Assembly: GCF_900156575.1 (NCBI RefSeq)
Contig: NZ_FTNY01000002.1
Span: 62,001-126,000, forward strand
DNA: 64,000 nucleotides
Source of the DNA: Chryseobacterium shigense
Lineage (GTDB): Bacteria > Bacteroidota > Bacteroidia > Flavobacteriales > Weeksellaceae
Direction of reading: 5' to 3'
Positions 41,870-49,633 of the stretch are shown here, one piece after another. Made by a program: the position numbers and the translations under genes. The notes beneath the pieces were generated by a model. The model did not search any database. It was not told the DNA's origin and saw nothing but the letters and a program-made list of their open reading frames with translations. The stretch's first letter is position 1. Each line of letters opens with the position of its first letter.

Positions 41870-42165
41870 TGGTTAAACGCAAAGGCGCAAGATTATTACT
41901 CTCCGGATATTTAAGGCGCGAGGATTTTATCAAAGATAAAATTGATTGGGGATATTGATTAGTTTTGATATGTGATTTCATGTGCTCTGATCTGGTGGAA
42001 TTTTAAGTTTTGGCAAAAGCCTTTATTGATATGCTTAATTTGAAAGCGGGCTAAAGCCCGCTCCTATTGAATTTTATATTCAAATTAATCCCTATTTATT
42101 CCTGTAATGTATTATTTTTTATCTCGCGCGGATTTTGCGGATTGAGCAGATTTCTCAATGGTAAT
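41870..42165. repeat. intergenic repeat island
   Basis: A 390-base gap without a gene. It holds ACGCAAAGGCGCAAGATT (41877-41894), an echo AAGGCGCGAGGATTTTA (41913-41929), the perfect palindrome AGCGGGC-TAAA-GCCCGCT (42045-42062), and CTCGCGCGGATTTTGCGG...GCAGATTT (42124-42153), which is related to 19308-19338. Several unrelated-looking intergenic repeats have piled up here. Confidence 0.65.
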
Positions 42166-42171
42166 GAGCAT

Positions 42172-42552
42172 TTATTTAGCTTTTTCGGGGGTTTCAGTTT
42201 CCGTGGGAATTCCGAAGATGTGTTTACGGTGGTTTTCGCCCCAATCTTTTAAAGATTCTACTACAGGATGTAAGGTACCGGTATAGTTCGTCGGATGGTA
42301 TTCTATGCTTACCGGATAGGTATCTTTAACAATTCTTTCTACTAAACCATTTTGTTCCAGTTCTTTTAATTCTTTGGCTAAAACTTTTGATGTCAGTTTA
42401 GGAATACTTCTTTCAATTTCCGTAAAACGTTTATTGCCTGCATTCAAAGAAATGATAATCTGCAATTTCCATTTCCCATTAATAACATCCAGCGTGTCCC
42501 GGACAGGTTTTAATGCCTGCATGCAATCTTTATGATTATGCTGTTTTTCCAT
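42172..42552 (-). CDS. HxlR-family regulator of azoR
   Basis: A 126-residue winged-helix regulator with the HxlR motif CMQALKPVRDTLDVINGKWKLQIIISL; Cys10 is the expected redox/electrophile sensor position. The wing is GLVERIVKDTYPVSIEYHPT. The start is ATG 42552; GTG 42561 is in frame but three codons upstream and less likely. It is divergent from azoR, and the spacer contains a TACTTT-GG-AAAGTA palindrome overlapping both promoters. This is the YodB/azoreductase arrangement known from Bacillus. Confidence 0.94.
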   Translation of the reverse strand: MEKQHNHKDCMQALKPVRDTLDVINGKWKLQIIISLNAGNKRFTEIERSIPKLTSKVLAKELKELEQNGLVERIVKDTYPVSIEYHPTNYTGTLHPVVESLKDWGENHRKHIFGIPTETETPEKAK

Positions 42553-42581
42553 TTTTTTCACTTTCCTTTAGGTAACTGCTA

Positions 42582-42595
42582 TACTTTGGAAAGTA
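42582..42595. promoter_or_regulatory. HxlR operator between regulator and azoR
   Basis: TACTTTGGAAAGTA, 6-bp arms. It overlaps the regulator's own -7 box (TAATTTTA, minus, 42601-42594) and the -33 zone of azoR. The half-site TACTT/AAGTA is the same as in the lpdA-side operators. Confidence 0.65.
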
Positions 42596-42604
42596 AAATT
42601 ACAA

Positions 42605-42612
42605 TAATTTTG
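42605..42612 (+). promoter_or_regulatory. -7 promoter box of azoR
   Basis: TAATTTTG matches TAnnTTTG, 33 bases before the ATG; TTTG at 42585-42588 lies 16 bases upstream, inside the operator. Confidence 0.6.
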
Positions 42613-42644
42613 TCATTAATAAAAACGAAAAAATTTCAAACAAA

Positions 42645-43244
42645 ATGGCAAATATTTTAAATATTCAGAGCAGTATCAGTGGAGAAGACTCAGTAAGTAA
42701 TAAACTTTCTCAAACGGTCATCCATCAATTGTTAGATAAAAATCCTGACAGTACAGTGACGGTTCGTGATCTGGCTTTAACCCCGATTCCCCATTTGGAC
42801 ATTCATCATTTTAATGCTTCCCGAATTCCGGACGAAGAAAAGAATGATGAACAGAAGGAAGCCTCGAAATATTCCGAGCAATCATTAAAAGAAATTCAGG
42901 AGGCTGATATCATTGTTATTGGTGTTCCTTTCTACAACTTCACTTTTCCTTCTACTTTAAAATCATGGATAGACAGTATCGCGGTAGCGGGAAAGACATT
43001 TTCTTATGCGGATGGAACACCAAAAGGCCTTTTACAAAACAAAAAACTGTATCTTAATTTTGCGGTTGGCGGCGTTTATGAAAACGGACTTATTGAGAAT
43101 ATGGAGCATTATTTAAGAACTCTGTTTGGATTCATTGGAATTACCGATGTGGAAGTTTTCAAATCTCAGGGAATGATGGTTCCTCAACTAAAAGAGGAGA
43201 ATTTTTCAAAGGCAGTTGCAGCGATTGAAACCGCTTTGGCCTAG
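42645..43244 (+). CDS. azoR: FMN-dependent NADH-azoreductase
   Basis: A 199-residue flavodoxin-fold quinone/azo reductase. Typical motifs: ILNIQSSISGEDSVSNKL at the phosphate loop, VIGVPFYNFTFPSTLKSWIDSIAVAGKTF, and LNFAVGGVYENG. It detoxifies quinones and azo compounds with NADH. Directly divergent from an HxlR regulator with an operator between, so induction by quinone-like electrophiles is likely. Its own terminator follows. Confidence 0.95.
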   Translation: MANILNIQSSISGEDSVSNKLSQTVIHQLLDKNPDSTVTVRDLALTPIPHLDIHHFNASRIPDEEKNDEQKEASKYSEQSLKEIQEADIIVIGVPFYNFTFPSTLKSWIDSIAVAGKTFSYADGTPKGLLQNKKLYLNFAVGGVYENGLIENMEHYLRTLFGFIGITDVEVFKSQGMMVPQLKEENFSKAVAAIETALA

Positions 43245-43267
43245 ATCAGTGAATGGTCAGTTTTGAC

Positions 43268-43292
43268 AATTGCTCATGAGCAATTTTATTTT
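43268..43292 (+). terminator. terminator of azoR
   Basis: Perfect 8-bp stem AATTGCTC / GAGCAATT with a 2-base centre and a TTTTATTTT tail. Confidence 0.75.
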
Positions 43293-43357
43293 AAACCATT
43301 AAGAAAAATTAAAGAGATAAGATCATTAAGTTATGGCTATATCTTTTCTTTTACCAA

Positions 43358-43391
43358 ACATAATAAGCGGACTTTAGTCCGCTTATTATGT
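43358..43391. repeat. 15-bp palindrome with AGCGGAC core (also a possible terminator)
   Basis: ACATAATAAGCGGAC-TTTA-GTCCGCTTATTATGT is a perfect inverted repeat. Its core AGCGGAC/GTCCGCT is one base pair from the AGCGGGC/GCCCGCT palindrome at 42045. TTTTATT follows, so it may also end the convergent transcripts of azoR and the MFS gene. Confidence 0.75.
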
Positions 43392-43464
43392 TTTATTGTG
43401 ATCTATTATTGTAATACCTTTTGAGATATTCCATTCTCTACCTTCTAACTTCTATATCTACCTT

Positions 43465-44868
43465 CTAAAAATGTACTTGTTTGATCTCTCCTTCTATTTC
43501 CTTCGGTGTTTCGTCTTCTGATTTGACGAAAATCATGGTAACAACAGCTCCAATCAGCATACATACACCGCCAACAACAATATAATCAATAGCCTGATTT
43601 CCGAAGATATTGCTTACAATAGGACCACCTAACAAACCATTGATAATCTGTGGAATAACAATAAAGAAATTAAAAATTCCCATGTAAACTCCCATCTTCC
43701 TTTGTGGAATCACTTCAATAAGCATCGCATAAGGCATAGCAAGAATACTCGCCCAGGCGAATCCCAGGCCTATCATAGAAATCCATAGAAGATTAATGTC
43801 TTTAATAAAATACATGGAAATCAAACCAAATCCGCCACACAAAAGGGCCAATGCATGTGTTTGTTTCTTTCCTATTTTTTTGGCGATCGGGGTTAATAAA
43901 AACGCAAAGGGAATAGCCCAAAGATTATACATTCCGAATAGTTTGCCGGTCAGATCTCCTGCATTATTGAATGCTTTGGAATGGGTATCTTCAGGAGAAA
44001 GCCCAAAATGGTGAGTCGCTAAAGCACTTGTCGTAAATACCCACATCGTGAACAATGCAAACCACGAGAAGAACTGTACAGCACCCAAGTTTTTCATCTG
44101 TGCCGGAATGCCTGCAAAATCTTTAAAAATATCCGTGAATTTTGAAGGTTCCTGCGGGGCCTCTTTCCCGTCTTCAAAAGCTGCAAATTCCTCCGGAGAA
44201 TATTCCTTAGTTGTAAAAATAGTGTACAAAATGGTCAGTAGGAGTATACTGGCTCCCACATAAAAAGAGTAGATCACGTTATCTGCTACAAATCCCTCAG
44301 GTGCTTCATTGGACACGCCTAACGAAGTCAGTATACCCGGGATATATGATCCGACTACTGCGCCTATCCCAATCAGAATGGTCTGAACAGAGAAGCCCAG
44401 GGTTCCCTGATGTTTGGGAAGCATGTCTCCTACCAAAGCCCGGAAAGGTTCCATTGCAATATTAACGGAAGCATCCATCATCGCCAGAAATAGTACAGCC
44501 AGCAATAAAGCGTTAGCAGCAAAAAGATGGGTCACGGTGGCTGCATTGGGAAGAAGCACAAGGCCAAGGGCGCAAAGGATCGCTCCAATTAAAAAATAAG
44601 GTTTTCGCCTTCCCAAAGGACTCCAGGTGTTGTCTCCCATATGCCCGATAATCGGCTGAACGATCAATCCTGTAATGGGCGCTACCAGCCAGAACCATGA
44701 CAGTTCATGAACGTCAGCGCCCAAATTGGCCAGAATTCTGCTGGCGTTACCATTTTGCAGACCAAAAGCCATCTGGATTCCCAAAAACCCCATACTCATA
44801 TTGATGATCTGAGGCATGGAAAGATTGGGTTTTATTCTTTGTGAAAGTGAACTGTGCGGTGGCTCCAT
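43465..44868 (-). CDS. MFS sugar transporter (SLC45/GPH-like), starch locus
   Basis: A 467-residue inner membrane transporter with about 12 helices. The GHMGDNTWSPLGRRKPYFLIGA segment after helix 2 (about residues 76-97) is the G-x-x-D-x-R-x-G-R-R signature of the sucrose/maltose (SLC45-like) branch. It most likely brings maltose or maltooligosaccharides from the periplasm into the cytosol. Its ATG overlaps the stop of the NTF2-like gene by one base (TAATG), so translation is coupled. It is the last gene of the starch locus. Confidence 0.92.
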   Translation of the reverse strand: MEPPHSSLSQRIKPNLSMPQIINMSMGFLGIQMAFGLQNGNASRILANLGADVHELSWFWLVAPITGLIVQPIIGHMGDNTWSPLGRRKPYFLIGAILCALGLVLLPNAATVTHLFAANALLLAVLFLAMMDASVNIAMEPFRALVGDMLPKHQGTLGFSVQTILIGIGAVVGSYIPGILTSLGVSNEAPEGFVADNVIYSFYVGASILLLTILYTIFTTKEYSPEEFAAFEDGKEAPQEPSKFTDIFKDFAGIPAQMKNLGAVQFFSWFALFTMWVFTTSALATHHFGLSPEDTHSKAFNNAGDLTGKLFGMYNLWAIPFAFLLTPIAKKIGKKQTHALALLCGGFGLISMYFIKDINLLWISMIGLGFAWASILAMPYAMLIEVIPQRKMGVYMGIFNFFIVIPQIINGLLGGPIVSNIFGNQAIDYIVVGGVCMLIGAVVTMIFVKSEDETPKEIEGEIKQVHF

Positions 44869-45392
44869 TATTTTGCTTTTAATTCTTTAATTAAAACCTC
44901 TTCAATCGGTGTCTTTTCTGCAACTACTTTATCAACAACGTCATTGGGAACGGTTACAGAGAGTACATATTGCTTTACTTTCCAGCTACCTTTTATTTTT
45001 TCTACGACCCCTGAACCTCTGCATATTTTCATCTGGGTATCCAACAGTTCATCAAACCAGGCCAGTTTCCCATCTTTGCTGAAATAGATATTTCTTTTCA
45101 GAGCAGTGAAATTCCAGGTTTTCTTTTTGTCAAAATGCGGTTTCGCCCAAACCATGAAGGCTTTTTTATCCCAGACTTCGGTGGCATCTGTCCCGATAAA
45201 AGTAGATTCATCTGCGAAATAATTGAAATAGGTATTGAAATCAGCCTTTGCAGCAGCAGCGTTAAATCCATCGAGCATAACTCCTATTTCTGTTTTGTTT
45301 TTTTCAAATTGAGCAGTATCAGATTGGGCATTCATTCCTGTAAAACCAAGTCCCAATAGCATCATCGTGCAGATTATTGTTATATTTTTCAT
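44868..45392 (-). CDS. secreted NTF2-like (SnoaL) protein in the starch locus
   Basis: A 174-residue protein: signal peptide (1-22, GMNAQ) and a nuclear-transport-factor-2-like domain (about 30-150; DGFNAAAAKADFNTYFNYFADESTFIGTDATEVW). This cone-shaped fold often holds small ligands. No catalytic residues can be identified. It sits 12 bases after the GH13 gene and overlaps the MFS gene, so it is certainly co-expressed with starch use, although its job there is unknown. Confidence 0.88.
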   Translation of the reverse strand: MKNITIICTMMLLGLGFTGMNAQSDTAQFEKNKTEIGVMLDGFNAAAAKADFNTYFNYFADESTFIGTDATEVWDKKAFMVWAKPHFDKKKTWNFTALKRNIYFSKDGKLAWFDELLDTQMKICRGSGVVEKIKGSWKVKQYVLSVTVPNDVVDKVVAEKTPIEEVLIKELKAK

Positions 45393-45404
45393 TGTATAAT
45401 TAAT

Positions 45405-47267
45405 TTAGTTTTGGAGTTCAATCACCATTGGAGTTTTTGCAGGTATTGTAAGATTTTTTTCTATAGAAAATTCTTTTTCTGAAATAATGTCTTTTCCTTT
45501 GGTAACGCTGCCCAAAGATTCTGCAAAACGCTTTAAGTCTAACGTCTGGTCTTTGTCATTATTGTTGATGATGATCATTACCTTGTCCTTATCATTATCC
45601 CTGAAATAAACAAAGACTCCATCCTGAGGAACGTAATTTTTAGTTTTCCCGCTATGAATCACTTCTTTACCTTTTCTCCAGTTTAATAATTTTTGGCTAA
45701 ACTGATAAAATTCCTTTTGCTGTGCCGTTTGTGATGACGGATTAAATGCATTATTTGAATCTGATTTCCATCCTCCTGGAAAATCTCTGCGGATATCTGC
45801 ATCGCCACCTTTTTTCTTATCGCCTTTCATGCCTATTTCAGAACCATAATAGATCTGCGGAATACCTCTGACTGTAGAAATCATGGTCAATGCCATTTTA
45901 TAGGCTTTAGGATCGGCATTGAAGATCTCATTCCATCTTTCGGTGTCGTGATTTTCAAAAAAGACCAGAAGATTATTGATATCCGGATACAGGAAATCGC
46001 TGGTAAAAACATTGTAAAGTTTGATCATTCCAGTGTCCCAGCCTTCTTTTTCTTTAAGGGCTTTCGGCATATCGGCGAAGAGCATAAAATCCATTACGGA
46101 AGGCAGGTTTGAATTGTAATTCGCTGCTTCTCCTGTTTTGGAGTTTTTCTGCCATGCAGAGATCTGTCCTGCCGTGTACAGCCATGTCTCCCCTACAATA
46201 TTAAATTTGGGATATTCATCGGTAATTGCCTTTGCCCAGCTGGCCATGGCTTCTTTATCATTATATGGATAGGTATCTACACGGAGACCGCCTAATTCTG
46301 CATATTCAATCCACCAAATGGCATTCTGGGTCAGGTATTTTAAGACCAGCGGATTTTTTTGATTGATATCAGGCATCGTGGTATCAAACCAGCCATCCAG
46401 TGCATATTTTTTATCAATTTCTGAGGCGTTGGTATCAAACTGGGTGGTTGTTTTGTAGTTGGAGCGGTAAAAACCATTTTTCCCTTCGTCAAACCAGTGA
46501 ATCCAGTCTTTTGAAGGCAGGTCTTTGATGATCCAGTGGGACACTCCCCAGTGATTGGTCACATAATCCATGACCAGCTTCATATTGCGTTGATTCAGTT
46601 TTTGTGAAAGTTCGCGGTATTCTTCGTTGGTTCCATATCGGCCGTCGATTTTATACAAATCTGTTTGTGCATATCCGTGGTAGGAATACACTTTTTCATT
46701 GTCTTCATTAACGGGAGTAAGCCAGACAGAAGTTGCCCCGAGGTTCTGGATATAGTCAAGGTTGTTGATAATTCCCCGAAGGTCACCACCATGTCTTCCG
46801 TTTGGTAAGCTTCGGTCTGCTTTTTCAATGAGATCCGGCCTGGAGTCATTCTTTTCATCTCCATTGGCAAAACGATCCGGCATGATTAGATACATCACAT
46901 CTTTTGAGGTAAAAGATTCACGGTCGGCAGATCCGGGTGCTCTTTCTTTCAGTTCATAGGTATAGGAACCGATGCTTTTTTTTCCTTTTTTAAGATTGAT
47001 TTTAAACTTCGGGACATTGATCTCATTGGTATTGACCGTAACAAATAAATAATTGGGGTTTTCAACTTTCTGAATGTTTTTTACTTTGATTCCATCTGAA
47101 AGTTCAATTTCATTATGGGCAATATCTTTTCCGTACACCAGAATCTGAAGTTCGGGATTTTTCATTCCTTTCCACCAAAAGGCGGGCTCCACCTTTTCTA
47201 AAGGTTTTGTTTGGGAAAAAGCTGTGGCAGCTGCTGAAAGCGCGAATACAACATATATTTTTTTCAT
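45405..47267 (-). CDS. GH13 alpha-amylase family enzyme (neopullulanase/cyclomaltodextrinase type, SusA-like)
   Basis: A 620-residue exported glycosidase. Signal peptide to about residue 19 (TAFSQ); an N-terminal immunoglobulin-like domain (about 25-110) as in cyclomaltodextrinases; then the TIM barrel. GH13 regions: DYVTNH; the nucleophile Asp in GLRVDTYPY; the acid/base Glu in VGETWLY; the third acid in FENHDTERW. An AamyC-like beta domain ends the protein. It probably degrades maltooligosaccharides or pullulan-type chains in the periplasm, like SusA. Preceded by an intercistronic terminator hairpin. Confidence 0.94.
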   Translation of the reverse strand: MKKIYVVFALSAAATAFSQTKPLEKVEPAFWWKGMKNPELQILVYGKDIAHNEIELSDGIKVKNIQKVENPNYLFVTVNTNEINVPKFKINLKKGKKSIGSYTYELKERAPGSADRESFTSKDVMYLIMPDRFANGDEKNDSRPDLIEKADRSLPNGRHGGDLRGIINNLDYIQNLGATSVWLTPVNEDNEKVYSYHGYAQTDLYKIDGRYGTNEEYRELSQKLNQRNMKLVMDYVTNHWGVSHWIIKDLPSKDWIHWFDEGKNGFYRSNYKTTTQFDTNASEIDKKYALDGWFDTTMPDINQKNPLVLKYLTQNAIWWIEYAELGGLRVDTYPYNDKEAMASWAKAITDEYPKFNIVGETWLYTAGQISAWQKNSKTGEAANYNSNLPSVMDFMLFADMPKALKEKEGWDTGMIKLYNVFTSDFLYPDINNLLVFFENHDTERWNEIFNADPKAYKMALTMISTVRGIPQIYYGSEIGMKGDKKKGGDADIRRDFPGGWKSDSNNAFNPSSQTAQQKEFYQFSQKLLNWRKGKEVIHSGKTKNYVPQDGVFVYFRDNDKDKVMIIINNNDKDQTLDLKRFAESLGSVTKGKDIISEKEFSIEKNLTIPAKTPMVIELQN

Positions 47268-47326
47268 GATTCGGAATCTGATTTCAATTTAATATTATAT
47301 TTTAAAAAACAGGGTCAATTGGGTTC

Positions 47327-47383
47327 AATAAAAAATTAATGCCCCGAATCATTTTTCCTAAGACAGAATGAGCCGGGGCATAA
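47327..47383 (-). terminator. intercistronic hairpin between GH97 and GH13 genes
   Basis: Stem ATGCCCCG / CGGGGCAT (47339-47346 with 47374-47381), with inner TCATT/AATGA pairing, followed on the minus strand by ATTAATTTTTTATT. A real terminator or attenuator inside the locus. Confidence 0.75.
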
Positions 47384-47401
47384 TTCATATAAATTTACCT
47401 A

Positions 47402-49558
47402 TTAATTAACAGGTTTAACAGAAATAGCGAAACCGCCGCTTCTGGCCATTTTGAAATTCAATTTAGATTTGCTGGTGATCTGTTTTTTGTAGATGTTATA
47501 GCTTTGAGGATTATCGATGTAATCTGCATCTTTTCCATCTTCATATACTGTAATCTCATATTTTTTTCCTTTATCCAGGAAAGAGAAATCTACCGTGTAA
47601 TCACGCTTGTTTTCATCTGTAATACCGCCAACGAACCAGTTGTCAGTTCCTTTGGCTTTTCTGGCCGTGATCACGTAGTCTCCCGGCTCAGCAGATAAAA
47701 TTTTAGTGTCATCCCAATCTGCCGCCACATCTTTAATGAACTGGAATGCGTCCATATGTTTTTTATAGTTTTCAGGAAGGTCTGCTGCCATCTGAAGAGG
47801 CATATACATTGTTACATATAAAGCAAGCTGTTTTGCCAGTGTGGTTTTAACGAAACGTGTATCACCAGGGAAATAATAATCCAGTTTAGTCTGGAAAATT
47901 CCCGGCGTATAATCCATAGATCCACCCATCCATCTTGTGAAAGGAAGAACGGTCTGATGATCCGGCTTGTTTCCTCCAAATGCTTCATATTCGGTTCCTC
48001 TGGCGGCTTCTGCGGAAATATAATTCGGGTAGGTACGGCTTTCTCCTGTAGGACGAACTGATTCGTGGGAATTGACCATGATTTTATATTCGTTTGCTTT
48101 TTCAGCAATTCTGTAAAAATGGTTGATGGTCCATTGAGAATAATGGTGTTCCCCTCTTGGAATAATATCCCCTACATACCCTGTTTTTACGGCATCGTAG
48201 CCATATTTATTCATCAATTGGAAGGCTTTGTCTGACCATCTTTCATAATTGGTGGCAGAGCCTGACGTTTCGTGGTGCATGATTAACTTGATGCCTTTTG
48301 AATGGGCATAATCATTGAGCATTTTGATGTCAAAATCTGGATATGGAGTAATGAAATCAAAAACAAATTCTTTTGAGTGACCGAACCAGTCTTCCCAACC
48401 GATATTCCAGCCTTCGATCAGTAATCCTTTGAAACCGTTCTCAGCAGCAAAATCGATGTATTCTTTTACTTTTGTATTGTTGGCAGCGTGTTTTCCGTTC
48501 GGGGTAAGCTTTGAAAAGTCGGTTTTATCCAGGTGAACGTTTTCAGCTGTAGAATAAGCCCACTGTGATTTTCCGATGATCATTTCCCACCATACGCCCA
48601 TATATTTTGTAGGGTGAATATAAGAGGTGTCGGTATATTTTGTAGGTTCATTGAGGTTAAAAATCATTTTAGACTCCATCACCTCTTCTGCTTTCGGTGA
48701 CACAATAATGGTTCTCCAAGGCGTTACTGAAGGGGTTTGAATATATCCTTTCGCTCCTTGTCTGTCGGCAGTAAGATGGGTCTTGAATTTAAAATTCTGA
48801 GCATCCACTTCAAGATGGGAAGCGGGATAATCTAAAACGGCTGCTTCCGCAACATTGATATATAAAGGATCTTTGCCTTCTTTTTTAAGCATTAACGGAG
48901 ACTGAACTGCATTTTTCACCAACGCCTGTGAGGCATTCGCATCGAATGCTTTGTCCCATTGTGCAGGAATTTCAGAGATTTTTGTTTCCTGATACTGGTA
49001 TTCCTGAGAATCGTAATCTGCCACAATCCACCAGGCCTTCATATCGGTTGGAAAATCGATTTCAGAATCTTCTTCCCTGATCACGAAATAATTGAGGTTT
49101 TTTTGCTGTGGAAATTCATATCGGAATCCAAGGCCGTCATTAAACAGTCTGAATTTTACAACTATACTTCTGCTTGTAGAAGACTGATCCAGCGTCACTG
49201 CAAGTTCGTTGTAATGGTTGATATAATTTTTCTTTTCGCCCAGAACCGGCTGCCAGGTTTCGTTTTTGGAGTCACGTTTTTCATCTGTTTTGGTGAATCC
49301 GTTGTTCAAATCAAATTTGGCGTCATCTGCTTTGGCAATTTCAGATGCGAATTTGATGGCTGAGTCTTTAAATAATCTTAATCCTAACTTAGAATCTTCC
49401 ACCACCACAGCTCCGTTATACTTCAGGTTATAATAAGGTACTCCCTGTTTCAGCTGAAAATTCATTTCAAATTTTCCATCCGGTGATTTCAAAGACTGTG
49501 CTTTCACCCCTACGAACATCATTGAGAGCAACATTGCTCCAACTGTAATTTTCTTCAT
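47402..49558 (-). CDS. susB: GH97 alpha-glucosidase (SusB-like)
   Basis: A 718-residue exported glycoside hydrolase of family 97, about the size of SusB (738). Signal peptide MKKITVGAMLLSMMFVGVKAQ. An N-terminal beta-sandwich (SPDGKFEMNFQLKQGVPYYNLKYNG) is followed by a TIM barrel with GLLIEGWNIGWEDWFG, LIMHHETSGSATNYERW and NSHESVRPTGESRTYPN, which carry the calcium and catalytic glutamates of the family. A C-terminal beta domain ends the chain. It should release glucose from the non-reducing ends of maltooligosaccharides in the periplasm. It lies downstream of SusC/D/E genes. Confidence 0.95.
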   Translation of the reverse strand: MKKITVGAMLLSMMFVGVKAQSLKSPDGKFEMNFQLKQGVPYYNLKYNGAVVVEDSKLGLRLFKDSAIKFASEIAKADDAKFDLNNGFTKTDEKRDSKNETWQPVLGEKKNYINHYNELAVTLDQSSTSRSIVVKFRLFNDGLGFRYEFPQQKNLNYFVIREEDSEIDFPTDMKAWWIVADYDSQEYQYQETKISEIPAQWDKAFDANASQALVKNAVQSPLMLKKEGKDPLYINVAEAAVLDYPASHLEVDAQNFKFKTHLTADRQGAKGYIQTPSVTPWRTIIVSPKAEEVMESKMIFNLNEPTKYTDTSYIHPTKYMGVWWEMIIGKSQWAYSTAENVHLDKTDFSKLTPNGKHAANNTKVKEYIDFAAENGFKGLLIEGWNIGWEDWFGHSKEFVFDFITPYPDFDIKMLNDYAHSKGIKLIMHHETSGSATNYERWSDKAFQLMNKYGYDAVKTGYVGDIIPRGEHHYSQWTINHFYRIAEKANEYKIMVNSHESVRPTGESRTYPNYISAEAARGTEYEAFGGNKPDHQTVLPFTRWMGGSMDYTPGIFQTKLDYYFPGDTRFVKTTLAKQLALYVTMYMPLQMAADLPENYKKHMDAFQFIKDVAADWDDTKILSAEPGDYVITARKAKGTDNWFVGGITDENKRDYTVDFSFLDKGKKYEITVYEDGKDADYIDNPQSYNIYKKQITSKSKLNFKMARSGGFAISVKPVN

Positions 49559-49575
49559 AATGACTATTTATAAAC

Positions 49576-49617
49576 TTAAAAATAGATAAAGTGCTGCGGT
49601 AAAGCAACACTTTATCA
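49576..49617 (-). terminator. intercistronic hairpin between SusE/F and GH97 genes
   Basis: Stem GATAAAGTG / CACTTTATC (49585-49593 with 49608-49616) plus inner TGC/GCA; followed on the minus strand by TATTTTTAAG. It may terminate partially, or protect the 3' end of the susC-D-E message. Confidence 0.65.
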
Positions 49618-49633
49618 ACTTAATTGGTATATT

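Noticed and set aside
48959..49363. 134-codon plus-strand ORF inside the GH97 gene
   Set aside because: Antisense to a clear glycosidase; composition rich in Phe/Ile/Cys typical of shadows.
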